Origin: Riptortus pedestris
Taxonomy: Eukaryota; Arthropoda; Insecta; Hemiptera; Alydidae
Reading direction: 5' to 3'
DNA: 64,000 nucleotides
NCBI GenBank assembly: GCA_019009955.1
Contig: CM032232.1
Location: 137,016,001-137,080,000 of the forward strand
Part shown: positions 9,760-20,182 of the stretch, one piece after another
Position numbering within the stretch: the stretch's first letter is position 1
Layout: every line of letters starts with the position of its first letter
Position numbers and translations under genes: made by a program
The notes under the pieces: model-generated
Databases searched by the model: none
Told to the model about the DNA's origin: nothing
What the model saw: only the letters and a program-made list of their open reading frames with translations

Positions 9760-11140
9760 CATAATCACCCATCAAATATATTACGGAAATACGTCAGTTA
9801 TAATGACGGAATTATACATCGGATCGAAATATTATATAGAATCAATCTTATTGAAAATTAAATGCACTTTAATTATTGTTATACACATTTATTCTCTATC
9901 TTGAATATTAACCGAGATATTTGCATTTTTCAGTTTTCAGCCTTCAGCAAACCCCCACTTCTACTCATGTTACATAGTAGACTCTGTTATATAATAATCC
10001 ACATTATTCAAAGCTTACATACCAAATATTGTTTTCAAGAGACCTTTATTGTCGAGATACATGCTAATATAATTGGGTGATCCCCCCCCCCTTGTCATAA
10101 GTTCTTGGACCACTAAAATTTTGATTCATAATACATGACAGTACTAGATGTAGTAAATAGTTTTCAATAAAATTAATATATTATATTCTGATATATTTCA
10201 GTAATTGTTTTTCTTTCCAGTGAGAGCGTTTCAGACGCTTCCCGTTCTTCTATTATATAATAAGCCACATTATTTTAAGCTTAAATATCAAATATTGTAT
10301 TCATGAGATCTTTTTTATACGAGATACATGCAAATATGTCTTGGTGACCCCACCTGTCTTAAGGTCTTGGATTACTAAAATTTAATTGATTGGGATAACA
10401 ATTATTCTGACTCATTATTAATTACAGTACTAGACATAGTAAATAGTTCTCAATAAAATTAATATGTTATATTCTGATGTATTTAAGTAATTGTGTTTCT
10501 TTCCGGGTGCGGCTGGCAGATCAGTTTATTTACATTTCAAACGCTTCCTGTCGGCAAGTTATTGAAATTGACTGAAACGTTTCTTATTTCGGTTTGTATT
10601 TATTTACTTAATATTCACGGTGCTGTTGTGTTAGCAGTATTCAGATTTATTTATTTATTTATGTAGGTGTGTCGCAATTTAAGCGATTCACACATTTTCT
10701 TGTTATAATATTGAAATAGTATAGGTAAAGCCACCTTATAAAAACCAAAAAAAAAAAGGTTAAAAAATCTATAGAGGTAGGTAAAAGTACGGTTATTTAT
10801 TTATTCTCCAGTGGATATTATTCTAGTCTAGTGTTTGAAATGTTAAATCTGGTTGTAAATATTCGTGTCTTTGAGGTGTTTCGAATTTTTGTTATGTATG
10901 GGCTATTGCCGTGTAGTAGTTCAGATAGGTTGCTGGGTAAGTTCTTGTCGGTTATTAGTCTGCAGTCTGTAAGTAAGTGTTTGATAGTTAGTTGTGTATT
11001 GCAGAGTGTACATAAAGGTGGATCAGTCCTAGTCATGAGGTGTCCGTGTGTTATCCGTGAATGAATGTATTCAGATTTATCTAGTACTAAACGTCACGAG
11101 GGAAATCTGTTTAATTTACGCAGCCCCTGCGTGACGGACG
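9760..11140 (+). repeat. Long-form HINE-like repeat, interrupted by a LINE tail
   Basis: Core from about 9800 (ATCGGATCGAAATATTATAT), then the long-form extension (CAGCCTTCAGCAAACCCCCA, a C-run near 10082) and the 3' end at 11098-11140 (GGGAAATCTG, hairpin ACGCAG/CTGCGT, GACGGACG). The extension near 10200-10560 is partly duplicated. A LINE 3' fragment lies inside at 10646-11066. Confidence 0.75.
10646..11066 (-). pseudogene. LINE (non-LTR retrotransposon) 3' fragment
   Basis: The minus-strand frame from about 11036 reads TRTDPPLCTLCNTQLTIKHL followed by LTDCRLITD. This is the C-x2-C...H...C zinc-binding segment found at the C-terminus of many Jockey/R1/I-group LINE ORF2 proteins. A stop at about 10818 is followed by a 3' UTR and an (AAAT)n tail, seen as TTTATTTATTTATTTATG on the plus strand. 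Everything upstream of this segment is missing, as in a typical 5'-truncated insertion. It interrupts a HINE-like copy and so is younger than that copy. A similar C-terminal segment, more decayed, lies at 29636-30099. Confidence 0.7.
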
Positions 11141-11386
11141 TTTTTAAGTTTGAATGGGCATTATAAATGAAAGTATATATGTAAATAGAAGTTTTTCCAT
11201 AAAAAAACGTGATGTTTTAATGCAATATTTTTGTGGCCAAAGAGCTTCGCGATGTCAATTTTATAACAAAGAAAACATGAAAACTAATTGGATTACATTC
11301 CCACAGAGCATAGAGTTTTCACTATGGAGTTTCTCTATACAACTATCCGTCACAGATGTTCCATCATTTGGGCACACGAAGTGTCA

Positions 11387-11389
<3 letters not shown>

Positions 11390-11440
<51 letters not shown>

Positions 11441-11448
11441 CACGCACA
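11390..11448. repeat. (CA)n microsatellite
   Basis: About 28 CA units with one CATATA interruption. ORFs reading His-Thr repeats here are artefacts. Confidence 0.95.
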
Positions 11449-11471
11449 AAGGTCTGCAACACGTGGGTTTA

Positions 11472-11625
11472 ATGTAATACGACCACCAACCACAGGGCTT
11501 ATCAGTATTCATAGAAAGGGCTCTAGGGATTGTGTCTCCGAAGTGTCATAATCAGTAGTTAACACGGGGATAATTTAACTATGGCTTTGGAGACAGTTTA
11601 ACGATTACTTAAGTTTGATTAGTTT
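11472..11625 (+). repeat. Diverged dispersed repeat, copy 2
   Basis: Diverged relative of 8950-9110. The rest of 11146-11850 shows no gene or other repeat I recognise. Confidence 0.5.
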
Positions 11626-11944
11626 GCGTCGCTTTGGCAAGGAATAAGATCCAACTCAATAAACATAACTGGTTTAATAGTCAAATCCAGATTTGATCCA
11701 TTGATATACTCAGCAATTAAACATTATATATAATGACTGTTTGATGATAGTTGGCTCTATTTATGCAGTGCTTCAGGAAAACTTTAGACTATTAGTCTTT
11801 AGTGCTGGGAAAAAAGTGTAATAGAACGAGTAATGTACATCTAGTTGTGCTGTAAATCATGATTCCAGCAATTATTATACTCAAAGAGTTAATTAATTTT
11901 CATTATACCCTGGGAGGAAATAATAAATGTCTAATTCAAATACA

Positions 11945-12040
11945 GATTATGCTTAACAAGGAATCTATTTGATTGCCTATTACACCAAATGATCCCACAT
12001 TTCAATTGGTAAAAATAATGAACACAGCATAAGAAACGTT
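11945..12040 (+). repeat. Satellite leader segment
   Basis: AATCTATTTGATTGCCTATT and TAATGAACACAGCATAAGAA precede the first satellite monomers. The same leader recurs at about 15655-15745, again directly before satellite sequence. Confidence 0.65.
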
Positions 12041-13510
12041 CGAGTAATTATTATACTAATCCGATTAGCAACATTCGAGTAATTATTATAATCAGAGCTT
12101 AAAGGTTATTCGAGTCATTGTTTTACTCATGTCTTCAGCTATGTTTAAGTAATTATTCTACTAACCAGTTTAGCGACATTCGAGTAATTATTATAATCAG
12201 AGCTTAAAGGATATTCGAGTCATTATTATAATAAGGTCTTCAGCTATGTTCGAGTAATTATTATACTCACCAGTTTAAGAACATTCGAGTAATTATTATA
12301 CTAACCAGTTTAGCGACATTCGAGTAATTATTATAATAAGGTCTTCAGCTATGTGTTGAGTAATTATTATACTAACCAGTTTAGCGACATTCGAGTAATT
12401 ATTATACTAACCAGTTTAGCGACATTCGAGTAATTATTATAATCAGCGCTTAAAGGATATTCGAGTCATTATTATACTCAGGTCTTCAGCTATGTGTTGA
12501 GTAATTATTATACTAACCAGTTTAGCGACATTCGAGTAATTATTATAATCAGAGCTTAAATGATATTCGAGTCATTATTATAATAAGGTCTTCAGCTATG
12601 TTCGAGTAATTATTATACTAACCAGTTTAGCGACATACGAGTAATTATTATAATCAGAGCTTAAAGGATATTCGAGTCATTATTATAATAAGGTCTTCAG
12701 CTATGTTCGAGTAATTATTATACTAACCAGTTTAGCGACATACGAGTAATTATTATAATCAGAGCTTAAAGGATATTCGAGTCATTATTATAATAAGGTC
12801 TTCAGCTATGTTCGAGTAATTATTATACTCACCAGTTTAAGAACATTCGAGTAATTATTATAATCACAGCTTAAAGGATATTCGAGTCATTATTATAATA
12901 AGGTCTTCAGCTATGTTCGAGTAATTATTATACTAACCAGTTTAAGAACATTCGAGTAATTATTATAATCAGAGCTTAAATGTTAGTCGAGTCATTGTTT
13001 TACTCAGATCTTCAGCTATGTTCGAGTAATTGTTATACTAACCAGTTTAAGAACATTCGAGTAATTATTATAATCACAGCTTAAAGGATATTCGAGTCAT
13101 TATTATAATAAGGTCTTCAGCTATGTTCGAGTAATTATTATACTCGCCAGTTTAAGAACATTCCAGTAATTATTATAATCAGAGCTTAAAGGATATTCGA
13201 GTCATTATTATAATAAGGTCTTCAGCTATGTTCGAGTAATTATTATACTAACCAGTTTAAGAACATTCGAGTAATTATTATAATCAGAGCTTAAAGGTTA
13301 TTCGAGTCATTGTTTTACTCAGATCTTCAGCTATGTCTGTGTACTTATTATACTAACCAGTTTAGCCACATTCAATAATTATCAGAATCAGTGCTGAATG
13401 GTTATTCGAATCACCATTATATTCAGGAATTCAGCTAAGTTCGATTAACTGTTATACTAATCAGTTTAGCAACATTCGAGTAATTATTATAATCATAGCT
13501 TAAAGGTTAT
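12040..13510. repeat. Higher-order satellite: 3 x 35 bp = 105-bp units
   Basis: Three related 35-bp monomers alternate. All start TTCGAGT(A/C)ATTATTATA and then differ: CTAACCAGTTTAGCGACA, ATCAGAGCTTAAAGGATA, and ATAAGGTCTTCAGCTATG. The A-B-C order repeats about 14 times, with some dropped monomers (for example near 12300-12420) and more divergence at the right end. Monomers also occur at 14751-14779, 15746-15790 and 20380-20618, so the array once ran on and was split by insertions. There are no unique spacers, so it is not a CRISPR-like array. Confidence 0.92.
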
Positions 13511-14750
13511 GTCTTCGTGTTGTAGATCACATATCGGCATCTATTGAGCGAAAAGAGCATTGCACGTCAGCCTTTCTTGATGTTGCCCAAGCCTTTGACA
13601 AGGTCTGGCATAACGGCTTACTCTATAAGCTCAAGCTACTCCATCCCAGCACATTCTACCTTATACTCAGATCCTATCTTTCCAACAGGGTTTTCCGAGT
13701 CCGTCAAGAAAATGAATACTCAGACTACACTATCCTGTGGATGCAGGAGTTCCCCAGGGCAGTGGCCTGGGACCACAACTGTATCTCATATACACATATG
13801 ACATTCCTACATCACCAACAACACTCCTAGCTACCTATGCAGATGACACAACAATCCTTTCATCCGATCCCGATCCTATTACTTCTTCGAACAATCTCCA
13901 ATTCCATTTAACCAAGATTGAAAAATGGTGCAATGCTTGGCGCATACAGATCAACAAGCAAATCTCACCATATCACCTTTCCCTCCGGCGAAGTTCCTGT
14001 CCTCCTGTTCATTTCAACAATATTCCTTTACCACTAACAGATTGTGTACGCTTCCTTGGACTACATTTGGACACCAGACTTACTTGGAAATCCCGCACAA
14101 TAATTAAAAGATAGGAACTAAATAGACGATTCAGACAACTTTACGGACTGCTAAACAGAAGATCTCACTTGTCTATCGAAAAAAAAAAACTAACAATATA
14201 CAAGCTACTACTAAATCCAATATGGACATAAGGAATAGAAGTGTGGGGTACAGCAAAACCTTAAAACATCAGACGCATCCAGACCTTCCAATCCAAAGTA
14301 CTGCGACCCATAGTAGATGCTCCATATTATGTTGCAAACCATAAAACAACAATAAAGATCATAATATCCAATTTGTAAACGACCTGATTCCCCTAAGATT
14401 CAGAAAATTCCACAGCAGACTGTTCAGTCATCCTAATCCAGAAGTCCTAGCCCTTTCCAGTACCACTCATCCATATTCCCCTCGACAAGAGACAATGGCC
14501 CAGAGATCTCCTATAGAAGTGTAAAGTGAAGTGATAGCAGTGGCTATTTTCTTATCAAGTGCCATTCCTCCTTAGCTCTTGACTTCCTTGCCAGGCAGGG
14601 AATGGCTGCTCCTCTCATTGTGCTGAAGGGGTGTAGCTTCTGTCGAGAGTGATGGAGGGACTATTGTATTGTACATATCACACATTACCAAATGCATTTA
14701 AATGCAGACTCTAATATTCTAAATAAAATAATATAAATATAAATGTTAAA
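13511..14750 (+). mobile_element. 5'-truncated Jockey-like LINE with 14-bp target duplication
   Basis: Flanked on both sides by AGCTTAAAGGTTAT (13497-13510 and 14751-14764), which is satellite monomer sequence: a target-site duplication that fixes both ends. The body is the second half of a LINE ORF2, then a 3' UTR and an A-rich AAATA-type tail. The 5' truncation and variable-length duplication are typical of target-primed reverse transcription. Confidence 0.9.
13520..14520 (+). pseudogene. Jockey-like reverse transcriptase, C-terminal half, frameshifted
   Basis: The first frame reads AFLDVAQAFDKVWHNGLLYK, an RT motif with the first catalytic Asp, then RSYLSNRVFRV. A frameshift near 13737 leads to a second frame with AGVPQGSGLGPQLYLIYTYD and then YADDTTILSS, the catalytic FADD-type box, and VRFLGLHLDTRLTWK. 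That frame stops at 14112. Further downstream, broken frames still show LYGLLNRRSHLS, EVWGTA and FQSKVLR, the usual tail of Jockey-clade ORF2. At least one frameshift and several stops make this copy dead. The missing N-terminus (endonuclease and early RT) fits 5' truncation. Confidence 0.88.
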
Positions 14751-14779
14751 AGCTTAAAGGTTATTCGAGTTATTGTTAT
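14751..14779. repeat. Satellite remnant between two insertions
   Basis: Holds the second copy of the LINE target duplication, then TCGAGTTATTGTTAT, and ends with GTTAT, the 5-bp duplication of the next insertion. Confidence 0.8.
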
Positions 14780-15645
14780 TGTTAGGGCGTGCGGTTAGCT
14801 TTTGCGGTAATAATAATAGAGCTATTTCGGCACCAAAATGTCGGGGCGGGGAAGATTTTTAGTCCCGGGTTTCGGCACCAAAATGTAAGAGCGGGAAGCT
14901 ATTTAAAGGCAAGAATAAGAGAGCATTAGACTGAAATATTTACTATTTTTCTGGAAAGATGAGGGGAAATAATACAAGTCACTATTTAAGTTCTCCAAAG
15001 AATCAAGTATATTGAATTGATTAAGCAACATATAATACACTTTATAGATATAGAGGTTGAAAAAGAAACAAAGGAAACTTAACTTTATAAAATAATTTAG
15101 CGGCAAGCCAATAATATATATACAATAGAATGATCGATCGGTCCTATATTGTGAGTACTCATTTAATAATTTGCGTAGATAATGCTAGCATTATTAGAAG
15201 TAGGTACCTGCGGGAAACATATACTTTCCTTGAAGTGGAGTCTTCTTCCGGTATTATTTTCTGTGTTTCCTATAAGATTCTGCCTTCTAGCTGGTTGCGG
15301 TGATCCGTATATGATGGTAGCGTTGTGGGAGATGAAAGATTGACTATAACTGTGGCAGTAGAACCGTCCCTGGAGAGGCCCACTGAGCGGTTATCTATGA
15401 AGCGGTGTACACACTTTACTGTAGCGGAGAAAACAACCCCGGAGGGGACAAAGCCCCACTGGCTGTAGATACGACCCCTGAGAGCGCCAAAGCCCAACTG
15501 ACCTGTTCCGCTTGAAACCAGCCCGTGCCTTCTTGAGCTGCAACGTAGTTTCCGCTGTAGGCCAGAGCCTTGGTGATCTGCATGTGTGTGGCGGGTTTGT
15601 GAACTCACAGAGCTCGGGAAACTCAATTTAAAAGACGACTGAACA
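14780..15645 (-). mobile_element. Solo-LTR-like insertion, 866 bp, GTTAT duplication
   Basis: Starts TGTTAGGG and ends CTGAACA, flanked by GTTAT at 14775-14779 and 15646-15650. The TG/CA ends and 5-bp duplication fit an LTR. On the minus strand TTTTGGTGCCGAAA occurs twice (near 14823 and 14870), each after ACA. That string looks like an LTR/primer-binding-site junction, so the unit may hold partly duplicated internal sequence. No coding frame: a 140-codon ORF at 15270-15692 crosses the right boundary and resembles nothing. Confidence 0.7.
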
Positions 15646-15790
15646 GTTATACTAAGCATAAGAAAAAATCTATTTGATTGCTTATTAAACAAAATGATAC
15701 CACTTGTTCATTGATAAAAATAATGAACATAGAGGTTAAGAAACGGACGTGTACTTATTATTCTCACCAGTTTAAAGTAGTTAAACTCAA
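15646..15790 (+). repeat. Satellite leader and first monomers, second copy
   Basis: Repeats the leader seen at 11945-12040 (ATCTATTTGATTGCTTATTA) and then diverged satellite (TACTTATTATTCTCACCAGTTTA). The P-element-like transposon follows. Confidence 0.65.
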
Positions 15791-16299
15791 GGTACGTATA
15801 ATATAAGGTAGCACCATTCGCGAGTAGCCAATCAGAATGCAGCAAGCATCTACGTCACTGGGAAACAATATTCGGGGCGGACTAGCCGAAATACGATCAA
15901 TATAAGCAGTTTTCTGATTAATTTAGCGAATAAAAAATTGTTAAAATGGTATATGTCTGTAAATGATACAAATTACTTTAGTTGAATATATATTATTTCA
16001 AATAAACCATGTACAAATTAGATTCCATTAAAACTAAATACATAATAGTTCCTTAAAAATTATATATGTTGGGTTACATTTAAAAATCGTAATTTTTCTA
16101 GGTAATTAGCACAACAAAAAGTAAAATTTTACTATAATAAGATGAAATCTCCAAAACATGAAAACAGTAATGACTTCTATTATACAAACAAATAAAAGTT
16201 AATAAAATTGAGACTAACCAAGCAATAAACAATGATACCCAGTTAAAAATGAATAAAAATGAGTAAATTATTTTAAACATCAGCTAGTCAATATAGGTA

Positions 16300-17625
16300 C
16301 AAGATTTTTAAAGGTTATCATTGGCATGTAGTCCTCCTTGTAATAAAAAGATGCTTATATTTAGTCACTGGAATTCTTGGTTCTAGTAGCATCCTTGTGA
16401 AGAGAATGGCACTGATATTGGAGCATATGCATTGAAACCGCACTGTCCCATAGAATAACTAACTGTGGAGGAAACATGTAATATCATTAATGATAGACCA
16501 TGGGAAATAAACTCCTATAGTGCTCTATAGAAAACACTACAAGAAGATAATTCTGTTACTCAGACTTTAAAACTTATCTTTTTTTTTAAAAAAAAAGCTC
16601 TCATTGGCATGTAGTCCTCCTTGTAATAAAAATATGCTAACATTTTGAGCCGCAGGGAATCCCTGGTTCCAGTAGCATCCTTGTGAAGAGAAAGGTACTG
16701 ATGTTGGAGCATATGCATTGAAACCGCACTGTCCCATTGAATAAATAACTGTGGAAGAAACATGTAATATCATTAATTGATGATAGAGTCACTATAGAAA
16801 ACACTACAAGAAGATAATTCTGTTACTCAGATTTTAAAACTTATCTTTTTTTAAAAAAAGCTGTCATTGGCATGAAGTCCTCCTTGTAATAAAAAAATGC
16901 TAACATTTTGAGCCGCAGGGAAACCTTGGTTCCAGTAACATCCTTGTGAAGAGAAAGGCACTGATGTTGGAGCATATGCATTGAAACCGCACTGTCCCAT
17001 AGAATAAATAACTGTGAAGGAAACATGTAATATCATTAATGATGGAGCATGGGAAATAAACTCCTATAGTGCGCTATAGGATACACTACAAGAAAAGTAT
17101 TTTGTTTCTTTCATTTTAAATCTTACCTTTTTAAAAGCTCCCATTGGCATGAAGTCCCTCTTGTCCAAAACAGTTGCTGCTGATATATTTTGAGTGTATG
17201 CACTGAAACCGCACTGTCCCATAGAATAAATAACTGTGGAGGAAACATGTAATATCATTAATGATGGAGCATGGGAAATAAACTCCTATAGTGCTCTATA
17301 GGATACACTACAAGAAAAGTATTTTGTTTCTTTCATTTTAAATCTTACCTTTTTAAAAGCTCCCATTGGCATGAAGTCCCTCTTGTCCAAAACAGTTGCT
17401 GCTGATATATTTTGAGTGTATGCACTGAAACCGCACTGTCCCATAGAATAAATAACTGTGGAGGAAACATGTAATATCATTAATGATGGAGCATGGGAAA
17501 TAAACTCCTATAGTGCTCTATAGGATACACTACAAGAAAAGTATTTTGTTTCTTTCATTTTAAATCTTACCTTTTTAAAAGCTCCCATTGGCATGAAGTC
17601 CGTCTTGTCCTTTTTTAATGCAATG
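16300..17625 (-). repeat. Tandem repeats downstream of the transposase, exon-like units
   Basis: CATTGGCATGAAGTCC-type sequence recurs at about 16322, 16605, 16869, 17147, 17369 and 17591, with spacings of roughly 283, 264, 278, 222 and 222 bp. Units from 16300 to 17040 carry an extra segment that the right-hand units lack. On the minus strand each full unit has TGTTTCCTCCACAG, like a 3' splice site. The right-hand units also end AAAAAGGTAAGA, like a 5' splice site, bracketing about 107 bp that is open in two frames. The left units have GATAAG instead of the donor. Whether they are spliced is unknown. Confidence 0.8.
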
Positions 17626-17696
17626 ATGCTGATGCTTCCCATTTACGAACTTTCCGTGCAGCACTCATTTTTTTCGTTGTTGTTTATACACCGTAT

Positions 17697-18110
17697 TTAA
17701 TGATTCAAGCGGATAAATGTTCTAATTCGGGCATAACATTTTATTACTTTTTTATTGAGATGAGGAAATTTTTCTTCTATGAGTTTGCACAAAGTTTCTA
17801 TAACTTTATCTTTCTTGACTATATTTTGGCCATGTAATAATCCAAATGTTAATTCCATTTGTTGGACTGTTTGAAGCCAGTCTTCAGTTGGTTTAATTAA
17901 ACCACCCCGAGACAATTTGTCTATCCATCCAAAATGTAGTGATGGTTGTGGTTCTATCCTACATGTAGGAATACCTAAACTTTTATCATATTTTATACAC
18001 TTATGTGCTACGTACCCTGCAATAAAATTAAGTCCTTCAAATGGGCAGTCAATAACAGGTTCATTGGAATCAACTTCGGTAACACTCTGTAATATATCCA
18101 TATTCTTCAA
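17697..18110 (-). CDS. P-element-like transposase, C-terminal part in a shifted frame
   Basis: 137 codons containing LNFIAGYVAHKC, the conserved GYVA segment of the C-terminal P-element transposase domain. The frame overlaps the end of the main transposase ORF (18070-18110) and is shifted by one base from it. That ORF stops right after the overlap, so the two were probably one protein broken by an indel. The first residues of this frame are then only a shadow. The frame ends FIRLNH and a stop at 17697. Tandem exon-like repeats lie downstream. Confidence 0.75.
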   Translation of the reverse strand: MKNMDILQSVTEVDSNEPVIDCPFEGLNFIAGYVAHKCIKYDKSLGIPTCRIEPQPSLHFGWIDKLSRGGLIKPTEDWLQTVQQMELTFGLLHGQNIVKKDKVIETLCKLIEEKFPHLNKKVIKCYARIRTFIRLNH

Positions 18111-19683
18111 TATTTATTTCAGTGCTTAGTGCGATGCTTCTTACTTCTGAATCTTCTTCTAGCAATTTCATTAGATCATTAACGTCTAGTACACCCAAAA
18201 ACATTTCGCTAGTCAAGTAGCTTTGTGACGAATAATCATCTTCGGTTTTGACTGGCATTGCAGGAGAATTTTGGGTTATGAGAGCAGCATTTGTTCCTAG
18301 TAATAATAATTTTAGTCGGTGCTTCACTTGGGTTGGTGAGGGATGTTCATAAAAATGGCCTAAACCTCGCAATTGGGAAAATAAATTTTCTAAACAGTCT
18401 TGATTTAGTCTGGCTGTTAAAATATATTTCATATTTTTACTTATTATGTATTCATACAGACCTTTTAAAGATCTAATACGTAATAGAAATCCTTTCTGGA
18501 AAGGGACCAAATTTTTGGGTTTTCCAATGCGCATTTGAATACATTCTTCTTCAAATGTATTTAGTACACCTAGCTGCAATTCTGGAAGCATTCCAAACCC
18601 ACTAGACAGTGCATTCTTTGAATCTATGGGAACCCATGAATTTAATACATCAAAAGTGTCATTAACAGAATTGATAAATGCAGCTGCTCTCTCATTTTTT
18701 AGTACATACTCTATAGCCTTCGCTGTATGGTTAGATAATAGTTGAGCAGCCATTCTCACATTTTGCCTATCACGCCCTCTTACTTCAAGGTGATCATAAG
18801 ATAAGCGCGGACATATTTTTAGTTCACCACAATCTTTCGCCAACAACTGAATAAAAATTTGTTTGTCAATGATCTCCCCACTAGATAATGTAATTCCATT
18901 GTCTAAGATGTGGTTTCTTAACAATTTTAATAGATGTGGGACATCAGCAAAAACCCAAATGGAGCGAGACTCTTCATAGGGATTCTTGAAATCCGTATTT
19001 TCATGGGTGATTTCTAGTTCATTCCAAAGGGCGATATTTTTTGGTGCAACAACATGGTACCCAATCCTTTCGACACAAACAATTATCTCTGTGATTATAC
19101 CTTTTGTTATATTTGTGTCGAAATCAAAATAAATTGGTTGTATCCAATCACAAGACAGACTTCTTGCCATTACAACTTGAACATTTTTATGGGGGCCAAG
19201 TATCTTGTCTTCAGACTTATCATAAACAAGTCTGCTGTCTATATTCATTTCATCAAACGACAAGATAATGAGTCGTTCGTTTTCAGTAAAACTTTTTCCT
19301 TTACTATCCATAAAATGTATCACATTACTTAAAATTCCTGGATTGCATGTAAATGATTTCGTCCAGCGACGTAAAGTTGTAAGTCCTGGAAGAGGTTCAC
19401 CAATATGTCTGCGATATTGATATGCTCTTTTTGAAATAGAGCGAAAAGTTAGAGCATTGGCAATATCCTCATTTGTCCAATGGCCTTTCACTTTTTTGTT
19501 TTGTAAGCACTGAATTTGGGCTTTGGATAATACTGGATGACAAATCCTTTCCATTTCTTTTTTCACTGCATTTTTTCTTCTTTTTGCATCAATTTTTAGC
19601 TGGTGATTAACTGTTAGCAATTTAGTAACTCTCTTTTTTAAATTAAAGTTATTACTTTCTAAATTTTTTACTTGGATCAGCAA
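18070..19683 (-). CDS. P-element-like transposase, central catalytic part
   Basis: 537 codons. A coiled-coil-like Leu/Asn/Lys-rich N-terminus (about 1-45) is followed by a helix-turn-helix-like region (GHWTNEDIANALTF to LPGLTTLRRW, about 68-107). The RNase H-like DDE core follows, with all three expected acidic residues visible: D144 in LSFDEMNID, D247 in FADVPHLLKLLRN and E432 in QDCLENLFSQLRG. The insertion between the second and third is the expected kind for P/THAP9-type transposases. The frame has no proper ATG here (the first codon is TTG) and is open to an A7 run at 19713-19719, where it meets the THAP frame one base out of phase. Catalytic residues are intact, but the gene is split by two apparent frameshifts. 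Confidence 0.9.
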   Translation of the reverse strand: MLIQVKNLESNNFNLKKRVTKLLTVNHQLKIDAKRRKNAVKKEMERICHPVLSKAQIQCLQNKKVKGHWTNEDIANALTFRSISKRAYQYRRHIGEPLPGLTTLRRWTKSFTCNPGILSNVIHFMDSKGKSFTENERLIILSFDEMNIDSRLVYDKSEDKILGPHKNVQVVMARSLSCDWIQPIYFDFDTNITKGIITEIIVCVERIGYHVVAPKNIALWNELEITHENTDFKNPYEESRSIWVFADVPHLLKLLRNHILDNGITLSSGEIIDKQIFIQLLAKDCGELKICPRLSYDHLEVRGRDRQNVRMAAQLLSNHTAKAIEYVLKNERAAAFINSVNDTFDVLNSWVPIDSKNALSSGFGMLPELQLGVLNTFEEECIQMRIGKPKNLVPFQKGFLLRIRSLKGLYEYIISKNMKYILTARLNQDCLENLFSQLRGLGHFYEHPSPTQVKHRLKLLLLGTNAALITQNSPAMPVKTEDDYSSQSYLTSEMFLGVLDVNDLMKLLEEDSEVRSIALSTEINIEEYGYITECYRS

Positions 19684-19705
19684 GGACTTTAATTGGGATT
19701 CATAT

Positions 19706-20182
19706 TCAGAAATTTTTTTCCTTTAAGAGAATACATCCATTACAATCAACTTCTTCTGTATTACATGAAAAATCACTTTTCATCTTTTTGGGAGAAATCT
19801 CATTAATGTGACGCAGGGCACGTTTAGTTATTTCACGTTGTTTACTCCTACATTCTCTAGATGTTTCACATTTTGAGTCAGAAGTAGAGGTAGTAGGTGT
19901 TTGCTTACTTACGGACGATACTGGTAAATTAAGATGCGGCACAGTTTCTTCTTTTAATATCAATCTATTAGGAACATAGCCTAACAATTCTGCTTGTAAA
20001 TTCCTTTGGTAATCACTATCACTGAAATGTTCTGAACAAACCCGAGCAAAAGTAGGATTAAATTTCAAATCTCCTCGTCTACACAGAACTATCCACTGTT
20101 TCTTAATTTCTGGGTTTTTCGGGAACCGGTGATAAGATACAGACTTGCCTGTTCTCCTAGAGTTGTTGGAACATGTTGCCAT
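19706..20182 (-). CDS. THAP zinc-finger domain of the P-element-like transposase
   Basis: 158 codons. A THAP DNA-binding domain is visible at 1-65: C4, SYHRFPKNPEIKKQW (W30), then C49-S-E-H52-F in VCSEHF. In THAP fingers the pattern is C-x2-4-C...C-x2-H; here only one Cys of the first pair lies after the ATG. A TGT codon sits two codons upstream of the ATG in the same frame (20186-20188), which would give C-x4-C, but no ATG precedes it and a TGA closes the frame shortly upstream. Residues 90-150 are basic and low-complexity. The frame stops directly after an A7 run, where the transposase frame takes over; in relatives the two domains form one protein. Confidence 0.88.
   Translation of the reverse strand: MATCSNNSRRTGKSVSYHRFPKNPEIKKQWIVLCRRGDLKFNPTFARVCSEHFSDSDYQRNLQAELLGYVPNRLILKEETVPHLNLPVSSVSKQTPTTSTSDSKCETSRECRSKQREITKRALRHINEISPKKMKSDFSCNTEEVDCNGCILLKEKNF

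Noticed and set aside
12040..13510. Possible CRISPR-like array of 35-bp repeats
   Set aside because: There are no unique spacers; neighbouring units are related monomers in a fixed order, in a eukaryotic repeat setting.
15270..15692. 140-codon minus-strand ORF
   Set aside because: It lies mostly inside the LTR-like unit, crosses its boundary into satellite DNA, and shows no recognisable domain.
19700..19730. Programmed -1 frameshift between THAP and transposase frames at the A7 run
   Set aside because: The downstream frame lies in the +1 direction relative to the THAP frame, so a -1 slip would not reach it; an indel is simpler.
19706..20182. A host THAP-domain regulatory gene
   Set aside because: It is immediately followed by a P-type transposase in the same orientation inside an insertion in satellite DNA.
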